Assembly: GCA_045837725.1 (NCBI GenBank)
Contig: JBEWZL010000217.1
Location: forward strand, 33,823-97,822
Length of the DNA stretch: 64,000 nucleotides
Direction of reading: 5' to 3'
DNA from: Vermamoeba vermiformis
Taxonomy: Eukaryota; Tubulinea; Echinamoebida
A program made the position numbers and the translations under genes. Of this stretch, positions 57,333 to 64,000 are shown one piece after another (the stretch's first letter is position 1; each line of letters starts with the position of its first letter). The notes below the pieces were generated by a model, which worked only from the letters and a program-made list of their open reading frames with translations, did not search any database and was not told where the DNA came from.

Positions 57333-57590
57333 GAGTCACGGAATGCAGTGTAAAGCAAAAATAAAGCATTGAAGTACAGTTCAAGGGCTACTGGCACTTC
57401 AGGCAAATTTTCATCAGCAGGGTTGATGTACTCCTGTTCAGGGGCGTTGTCCTTCTCTTTCTTCTTGGGACTCACGATCAGGGTTTTGAATTAATATACC
57501 TTTGGGGTTAAGGTTAAAGGTTGAGGGGTGAAGAGTCCCTGCTTGTATGACGTAAAATAAATGAGTTAGTTGAAGTTTATACTCAGTCAA

Positions 57591-57850
57591 AGCATCCGAA
57601 CTTCGGATGGTCAAAAAGCAGCTATGTAACTTTCATAGCTGATATTCTTCCACATGGGCATCCGAACTTCGGATGGTCTTCAATAGGCTTATAAGAGATT
57701 TCACTGCACTTTCAGACCATCCAAAGTTCAGATGCTTTACACATCTGAATATTAGCTATTACATTTTCGTAGCTGTGTTTGAGAGCTCCGAAAATCGGAT
57801 GATCTGAAAGTGTTACCAAGGTAGTATGGGCATCTGAAATTCGGATGGTG
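57591..57850. repeat. Hairpin-rich repeat cluster, CATCCGAA/TTCGGATG family
   Basis: Five copies of an imperfect palindrome, CATCCGAA-C-TTCGGATG and variants, near 57592, 57661, 57715, 57787 and 57831, mixed with a second hairpin (AGCTATG...CATAGCT type) at about 57621 and 57757. The copies occur in both orientations 45-70 bp apart. It may be a MITE-like element or a nest of them; no open frame is present. Confidence 0.6.
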
Positions 57851-58125
57851 TGAACCAGCTTTGAAAAACCAACAAAAACTGATAAACAGCTCACAACCCA
57901 AATCAAACAAAAACACATTTATTAAATAAATTCATTTAAAAATAAATTCTTATTCATATATGTAAGTGGGCTTGCCCATATAGGGCTAGCCCTGACACCC
58001 CCTCAAAAAAATAAAGAATTTTCGACCCCGATCATTTTTTACTTAAGCAAAATTTTACTTTGGAAAATTATCCACGGGAAAAAAAGAAGTCTCGCCCCGA
58101 ATGACATGCTCAAACACACTAAGTC

Positions 58126-58440
58126 CTGCAGGTCGTCTCCACGTGGAGACAATCTCATAAAAAAACAAAGTCTCGCAGGTCGTCTCCACGTGGAGACAAT
58201 CCTAAAAAAACAAAGTCCCACAGGTCGTCTCCACGCGGAGACAATCCTAAAAAAAACAAAGTCTCGCAGGTTGTCTCCACGTGGAGACGATCTCATAAAA
58301 AAACAAAGCCTCGCAGGTTGTCTCCGCGTGGAGACGATCCTAAAAAAAAATAAAGTCTCGCAGGTCGTCTCCACATGGAGACGATCTACAAAATAAGAAT
58401 GTCTCGCTGGTCGTCTCCGCGTACAAACATTTCTCTTGGT
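58126..58440. repeat. Minisatellite with a perfect 16-base palindrome per unit
   Basis: Six units plus a degraded seventh, 44-47 bp each. Every unit carries GTCTCCACGTGGAGAC or a one-base variant (starts at 58135, 58182, 58226, 58273, 58320, 58367), separated by A-rich spacers and a GTCTCGCAGG stretch. Reading frames through it are repeat translations, not genes. Confidence 0.9.
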
Positions 58441-58683
58441 CATGTCAGCACGGAGATGGTTAAAACTGAAATCGTTGAGGTCCACTCCGCACGCGAAGAC
58501 GAATCCGTTAACTAAATAAAAAAAGGTAAAAATAACAAGACTGCCAATACAAACTGGAGGGTCTCACTATTATACATAAAAATATTTATATAGGGTCTAG
58601 GGTTATATATCATGTTGGGGTTAGCATTTTACAGTTTTTTTGTAGCCAAGGGTAAATTTTTTTATGCCTTGTCAGCTTCACAC

Positions 58684-58865
58684 CCATCCGCACAGCACGG
58701 ACACCTGTCCGCACAACAGGGACACCCGTCCGCACAGCACGGATGCCCGTCCGCACAACAGGGACACCCGTCCGCACAGCATGGATGCCCGTCCGCACAA
58801 CAGGGACACCCGTCCGCACAGCACAGATGCCTGTCCGCACAGCAGGGACACCTGTCTACACAGCA
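58684..58865. repeat. 21-bp minisatellite with 42-bp higher order
   Basis: Eight full 21-bp units and a partial ninth alternate between CGTCCGCACAGCACGGATGCC and CGTCCGCACAACAGGGACACC types (20 or so shared positions), so the real period is 42 bp. All three frames are open on both strands; these are repeat artefacts. Confidence 0.9.
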
Positions 58866-59159
58866 CTTTTAGGGTTAGGGCTTATGCTTCGCTTTTCAGG
58901 CCCCTGGATCTCTGACGAAATTTCACCGAAATTTCCGGGAGTTGTTCCATGCAGCGAGGGCCGAAGGCCCGAGCACATAGCACCAAGTCCCATTACATTT
59001 GGTGATAGTGATGCAGAGATACAGAGGCCCGAAGTAGCTGCGGCGCCAGCGTCGTAATGCCGAGAGAGGGAGAATAACACAGCAACAATAATCAATGTTA
59101 TTTAACAGCAAAGGTATGCTTTCGATGAATAAAAACACGAAGAACGTCCTGTTTTCATT

Positions 59160-59600
59160 CATCTCCGCGACTATCGTCTGTGGCACGGAGATAATGAGAT
59201 AATGAGATAATGAGATAATGAGATAAATGTAATCAATGCCAATTACTAGCTTATGGTATGCTTTTAATCTATTGAGGCATGATGGATATTCCTGCTCTCA
59301 TACTCATTTAGTAATCAGTGCTAAATAACAGCTAATGAATGCTTTAAGTTTGTAGAAGCAAAAAGAATGCTTGCTTCATATACATCCGCGATATTCATCT
59401 GCGGCGCATACAATACGAGAATGATGGAGAGTAATTGGATCTGACATAACAGTTCAATCATTCAATGCAATTTAATCAAATCAGTAATACTTTCATTCAT
59501 AGATCTGATATCTAATAGCTATTCAAAAGCAGCATTCAAATATACATCCGCGAATGTTATTCTGCGGCACATAGTATTAATGAGATAGGATATATATGAT
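59160..59600. repeat. Degenerate repeat with GAGATAAT satellite
   Basis: A stem-like pair CATCCGCGA...CTGCGGC(A/G)CATA recurs near 59394 and 59549, with a weaker relative near 59160; each is followed by ATGAG/GAGATA-rich sequence. At 59188-59226 the following part has grown into about five tandem copies of the 8-bp GAGATAAT. The element is diverged, and its limits are uncertain. Confidence 0.55.
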
Positions 59601-59747
59601 ATTCAACGTCTAATCTGATATGCTTGCAGCAGATTAATAAAGATGAATATATTGCATGAATATCTATTTCAATAGTCAGTAACATTACTAGTATACTATG
59701 TAGGGCTAACTTCCACTTTAGGGTTTAACTTTTTAACTTTTTTTAAT

Positions 59748-59950
59748 GGGGCGTCCCCGCGGCGCGGACGGGGGTCTGGTCAAACTTGGTCAACAAGGAG
59801 GCGTCCCCGTGGCGCGGACGGGGGTCTGGTCAAACTTGGTCAACAAGGGGGCGTCCCCGTGGCGTGGACAGGGTCTGGTCAAACTTGGTAAACAAGGGGC
59901 GTCCCCGTGGCGCGGACGGGGTCTGGTCAAACTTGGTCAACAAGGGGGTT
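59748..59950. repeat. GC-rich minisatellite, 47-52 bp unit, four copies
   Basis: Units begin GGCGTCCCCGTGGCGCGGAC and end CTTGGTCAACAAGG. CGTCC and GGACG within each unit can pair as a short hairpin. The base composition (GC-rich) is strikingly unlike its AT-rich surroundings. Frames through it are not counted as genes. Confidence 0.9.
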
Positions 59951-60254
59951 AACTTTGCAACCATGGCACAGATGCACTGGGGTAGTTCTGGAGTGACCAA
60001 TTTGAATTCCATGTCAAAGCGAGCTCTGACAGTACTTACATACTGTGATTGGGCTGATGGATTTTTGCAGATGGCTTTGTGGCTTATGCAAGTGATGCAT
60101 TGACTGAGTTGCAGGCAAAGTGTTTAATATTGCCTTAGTGTAGTTGGTTTGAATTTCATCTAATAAAAGCTGCATTAAAATGAAGCTTGTAAATGGTGTG
60201 GTGACAAATTAGGCCTGAGAAGTTAGAAGCATGGTGTGGGCAATTTCGTTGTTT

Positions 60255-60545
60255 GTCTATGGCCAGCCATAACAGAAATAAAAAAAATCTATGGCCACAG
60301 TGGGACTCGAACCTGTCATCGTGGTTTGAATCCAGGCGCAGGTTCAAATCCAAGTGTGGGCAGTTTTTTATTTTCCCTCTATGGCCGGCCATAGAGTTGC
60401 TGCAACACTGGCGCAGGTTCAATTCCAGGTGTGGGCAAATATCTTATTTTTACTTTATGGCCAGCCATAAATTGACTCCTGCCAAAGTCCTGGGTTCAAT
60501 TGCAAGTTTATCATGGCATAATGTCTATCTTTATGACCAGCCATA
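60255..60545. repeat. Older array of palindrome and B-box-like modules
   Basis: Four palindromes of the TATGGCCGGCCATA type (about 60258, 60380, 60457, 60529), some with one changed base, separate modules carrying GGTTCAAATCC or GGTTCAATTCC and T-rich stretches. It is the same family as the array at 62605-63058 but more diverged, so probably older or free of recent homogenisation. Confidence 0.75.
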
Positions 60546-60772
60546 ATATTCGAAATTTGCTGTTTGGTTGTCTTCTTGCAACTTGAACTTAACATTTCTG
60601 CTGAGCAGATCCCGCCTCTTCCAAATTCTCAAACTCTCACCATGTTAATGCCAAATATTGCTATCCCTTCATGTATATTCTATTGTATCATATTCTATTC
60701 TATCCTGTGCACTGCCACAGGTTCCAAAAAGGCCTGATCCAACAAAAAGAAATTTGCATGAACTTCATTTAT

Positions 60773-61994
60773 TTACAGAGAATACATGCTCAGATCTACA
60801 TTGTCATATGTGTTCTTGATATCCTCTATTATTGCTTGTGCCTGTTCTTCAAGAATTAATTTAACAAGAGTCGCAACGGAAACAGGGGAGGAATAGTCGT
60901 TGATATCAAAATTGTTGGCAGAGTCAAGTAGCAGGAGCCTTTTTCCATCCTTAAGAAAATCACGAAGAAACTTCAAGCAAATTGGCTTTGATTTCTCCAT
61001 CACCCATAAGTATGGCAAAATGTGGAACAGGTGGTGCGCAATCTCGGCAGAAACTAAGGTTGTGCTTTTTTCCCCCTGTAAAGCCATGTAATTTAAATAT
61101 AAGCTTATATTTGAAGTAAAAATAAAGTTACTTACCAATTGCCAACCAAGTAAATCTTTTGCTGGCTCTTTGCGCACGATCTTTTCTTGATGTTTTTGCA
61201 ACATAACCACGTTGATGTTTGGATTGTGCTTAAACAACTTGAAGCACTCATAAAGCCCTTGAACAGTAACAGAAATCCTTGCAGAATTAATTACCTGTCA
61301 TTTGTGTGGTTAGCCTTGTGTCTATTGCATTGCATTAAAAAACTAAAAGAAATACTTACAGGAATTTGCACAATGCTTTGCATAGTGTATGGCTGCAGTA
61401 CGTGGTAAATTCCATTTGGATCACTAAAACAAGCAATTAGCATACATTCAATTTAACAATATTTGTACTTACTGCAGGTCAATAACTTCCAAGTTGGTGA
61501 ATTTTTTCTGCATTTCCGCAATTAATTTGGAGCTATTGACATTTGCAGTAAAAATGAGGGGAGGAGATTGCGCAGGGGAGGCTGGAGGGTTGGGAATAGA
61601 AGCTGTGTCGTGCACCTCATCCACATCAATAGCATTCGTGGGACCTCCTTGTGGGGAAAACCGGTCACTGAGGTCACTCTCAGAAGAAGTTTATATTATT
61701 AACAGTTAGAATGACTAAGAACGATAAGATTTCAACAGTATTACCTTCAGACTGCTTCTTTGATTTGGACTTGGCACGGGCAAGCGCATTCACCCTCTTT
61801 ACTACAAGGAGGTAGAATTAGTAAAACAGGTGTCAATAACAAGATAAGTACATACTCTCCTCCTCGGTTGGTTTATATCCTGGAGGTTTGCCTGAAAAAT
61901 GCCAGATGTCAGGATTCACCGAGACAGATGACAGAACAAAAATATAATAATACTCACCTGCGTAGAGCATAATTATTTTGTCAGCAAAGTTCAT
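60773..61994 (-). CDS. Unrecognised multi-exon protein
   Basis: Seven or so exons from ATG 61994 (MNFADKIIMLYAG) to a stop at 60773. The N-terminal region is basic (ARAKSKSKKQSEG) and then rich in Pro, Ser and acids (NPPASPAQSPPL). The C-terminal 170 residues look folded: VTVQGLYECFKLFKHNPNIN, KDLLGWQLGEK, EIAHHLFHILPYLWVMEKS and KRLLLLDSANNFDINDYS. I do not recognise the family. One exon junction near 61680-61740 does not keep frame under the simplest splice choice, so it is uncertain. It is divergent from the gene at 62255, with starts 261 bp apart; it may be a host gene or part of an unfamiliar mobile element. Confidence 0.6.
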
Positions 61995-62254
61995 ATTTTT
62001 GGCTCAGTCCTGAATTTTGAAAATAAAAATTAGTTTTTGGATCGGATTTAAGCATGTACAACGAACTGCTGGTGAACTGACACCAGCAATCAATAAAAAA
62101 CATTTACATTTAATATTACTTACCAAAATTAGGGTAAAAGGCAGGTGTTGTTGTGTTTCTACAGCTGTTCAATTTTGATCTGCGCGACTTGTAACGGTAA
62201 AAATTTCTTTCTTTTTTTAAGCTTGTTTACCCTCGCAACCACAACTCTCACATC

Positions 62255-64000
62255 ATGGCTGAAGAATCCGCAACACGACACCAACAGACTTTGGTGCAAA
62301 AGAAGCTGCCGGACTTACCAACGGATGTAAGTAATTTTTATAACAAAGCGCTTAAATAATATTAAAATATCTTAATTATATTATGCAATGTTTTTTTAAA
62401 GATATTTTTGCCTGCTGCATAAAATTAAAAGGTTTTTTAAAATCAAATCTGGTCCGGAAAAAATCACGCACATTTATTTTTAATAAATGCAGCAATTTTA
62501 ACTTATTTTACATCTAATCATAAAGATAAATGGCCTATCAATTATAATTTTTGCCTTTCTTGCGTAAAAGTCCGGATCAGAGAACCAACTTTTAGACCAA
62601 AATTTATGGCCGGCCATAACAAAAATAAAAAAAATCTATTGCCACAGTGGGACTCGAACCTGTCATTGTGGTTCGAATCCAGCTGCGGGCAGTTTTTTTT
62701 ATTTTTCCTCTATGGCCGGCCATAGAGTCCTGCTGCTGCAGTTCTTGGAGCAGGTTCGAATCCAGGTGCAGGCAGTTTTTTTTTTATTTTCTTTATGGCC
62801 GGCCATAGAGTTCTGCTATTTGCCTCAAAGGCGCAGGTTCGAATCCAGCTGCAGGCAATTTTTTTTATTTTCTTTATGGCCGGCCATAGAGGCCCACCTT
62901 CCAAAGCACTGGAGCAGGTTCGAATCCAGCTGCGGGCAGTTTTTTTATTTTTCCTCTATGGCCGGCCATAGAGTCCTGCCTGCTGCAGTGCTTGGAGCAG
63001 GTTCGAATCCAGGTGTGGGCAGTTTTTTTTTTAATTTTTCTTTTATGGCCGGCCATAGAGTCCTGCGTCGACCTATAGTCATTTTATTCCATGCACGGAT
63101 AATCATTTTTTTGTTTTGCAGACTTTTGAGCTGGACATGGAGAACTATTCTGTTGTGACGACTTTGACTACTCCAACAACAGAGCCCTGTGCAAATCCTT
63201 GTTGCAACCGGCCTAATCGCTTCAAGTAAGTGAAATTGAAAAACTTTAATTAATTATTAATATCTGTTTAGGTTGCCGCACTTCAATGTTGCATTTTGTC
63301 AGGAGGACTTGCAAAACGGTGCAACAACAGTCACAATGTCAAAGCCAATCTTTGCTGCTGATAGTATTGTCAAAGGACGAGCGTAAGTTGCTAATTCAAT
63401 TTGTTTGTATTAACTAACTTTCTGGATGCAGTCTCAACATCCGTGCCCTGTCCTTAGATCATGTGCGAAATTTGATGGTGAACTGCACTCCGTGGAGTAC
63501 TAGCCAAGGAGCACCAACAATTGTGCCTGTTCAGCACAAGCAAACAGGGGAAATCAGCTATGCTGTTTGCATTGGTATGCGATCACAACCTTGTTTTATG
63601 TTGATTAACCTTTGAACTTTTAGGGCAGCACCGTGCTGTTGTAGTGCACTACTTCATGTTGTGGGAGCTGCTACAAGCATTTCAAGTTAAAGTGCTAGTT
63701 CCCAAGGATGAACCAGTAAGTAGAAATAGTTTTGATCCGCTTGATCTAAACTTTTGATTCAGGATTTGTTTCATGTTGGCATGGACTTGCAGAAAAACGA
63801 CACAGAGAACTTTCTGGAGCTTAACCTAATGGACAAGGTTATTTTGATTGATCAAATGTGCGACTTGCTAGCCAAAGCTGCCAACGTGACTTATGAAACA
63901 GCTTCAGAAGAACAAAAGGCTGCTTTTTCCAAGGAGGCATCCCAACTGCTTGCTGTTCACAAGCTTGGTAAGAATTTTGACTTTGATGCAAGGAGCAACA
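62255..64000 (+). CDS. Unrecognised multi-exon protein, partial at right edge
   Basis: Exons 62255-62326, 63122-63225, 63272-63382, 63432-63574 and further ones join in frame from ATG 62255 (MAEESATRHQQTLVQKK) and run toward the window end. Visible segments include EPCANPCCNRPNRFKLPHF with four clustered Cys/His positions, APTIVPVQHKQTGEISYAV and LIDQMCDLLAKAANVTY. No known domain is recognised. The first intron (62327-63121, 795 nt) is far longer than others in the window and contains the palindrome/B-box array. It is divergent from the unrecognised gene at 60773-61994; the two may share a promoter and perhaps a process. Confidence 0.6.
62605..63058. repeat. Intronic array of palindrome, B-box and T-run modules
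   Basis: Six palindromes TATGGCCGGCCATA (about 62605, 62711, 62794, 62875, 62957, 63044) bound five modules of 80-105 bp. Each module has a perfect B-box-like GGTTCGAATCC (62670, 62753, 62836, 62917, 63000), then about 14 bases and a run of 6-10 T before the next palindrome. The first module also has the inverse motif GGACTCGAACC. B box and T-run are the inner promoter half and stop signal of tRNA-type Pol III genes; no matching A box was seen. It is likely derived from a tRNA-like SINE. Confidence 0.85.

Noticed and set aside
58106-58485. Open frames on both strands across the 46-bp minisatellite
   Set aside because: They are translations of a tandem repeat (LHVETILKK and HAETILKK type units) with no start context or introns; open frames follow from the repeat's length and composition.
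58855-58880. Telomere-like TTTAGGGTTAGGG near the 21-bp minisatellite
   Set aside because: Only about two units occur and the sequence carries on with ordinary bases, so it is not a telomere; an interstitial remnant cannot be shown.
58610-58915. Several overlapping frames of repeated HPSAQ or RTGVPVV units
   Set aside because: A 21-bp unit is divisible by three, so every stop-free frame stays open along the array. Nothing else supports coding.
59963-60103. 46-codon frame MAQMHWGSSGV... after the GC-rich minisatellite
   Set aside because: Short, without a partner exon or motif; it could be a terminal exon but cannot be supported.
62640-63060. tRNA genes suggested by the GGTTCGAATCC motifs
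   Set aside because: No A box, anticodon arm or cloverleaf could be drawn around them; they are B-box-bearing repeat units.
57120-64000. Retroelement, Polinton or other virus-like element as source of the repeat zone
   Set aside because: No reverse transcriptase, integrase, capsid or polymerase motif and no long terminal repeats were recognised.

Overview
This is an intron-dense nuclear segment of a eukaryote with a compact genome. The exons join through many GT-AG introns, mostly about 45-110 nt, with TAG or CAG acceptors, and intergenic gaps are usually a few hundred bases. I cannot name the organism. A fungal-type FAD oxidoreductase, GPI-anchored S41 peptidases and a sugar dehydrogenase fused to DOMON suggest a fungus or protist. 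Two possible death-fold domains (one before a pseudokinase, one before an NB-ARC ATPase) would be more usual in animals or their relatives. No virus-like element and no tRNA, rRNA or CRISPR array was found.

Layout. 1-13.3 kb, minus strand: a death-fold/TKL pseudokinase gene that runs off the left edge, an FAD oxidoreductase, an alpha/beta hydrolase with a changed nucleophile, a full S41-peptidase gene and a second S41 gene lacking its catalytic half. 13.7-20.1 kb: a relic of an NB-ARC gene, a protein kinase on the plus strand, an F-box/ankyrin gene and an NB-ARC/TPR gene. 21.4-26.5 kb: a tandem pair of PH / zinc-binding / SPRY genes. 26.8-30.9 kb: a two-module GTPase with a DUF697-like tail, then an F-box/LRR gene. 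31.7-39.5 kb: three tandem secreted, GPI-anchored, YWTD-like genes. 40.3-51.4 kb: a SPATA20-family gene, a small ORF, a gene joining a ubiquitin-conjugating (E2) fold to an F-box, and a sugar dehydrogenase/DOMON gene. 52.7-56.8 kb: a tandem pair of PA-domain seven-transmembrane genes.

From about 56.9 kb the character changes. Several unrelated short repeat families follow, most built around a palindrome or hairpin, with two unrecognised multi-exon genes between them. One of these genes carries in its first intron an array of modules that each hold a perfect Pol III B-box sequence, a T-run and a 14-base palindrome.

Much of the gene set (STAND ATPase, TKL pseudokinase, SPRY/zinc proteins, AIG1-like GTPase, three F-box genes and an E2/F-box fusion) fits signalling, immunity-type recognition and ubiquitin-dependent turnover. 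Tandem duplication is frequent, and copies are left truncated, frame-broken or as short relics. Small frame breaks in otherwise well-kept genes could be real lesions or sequencing errors.
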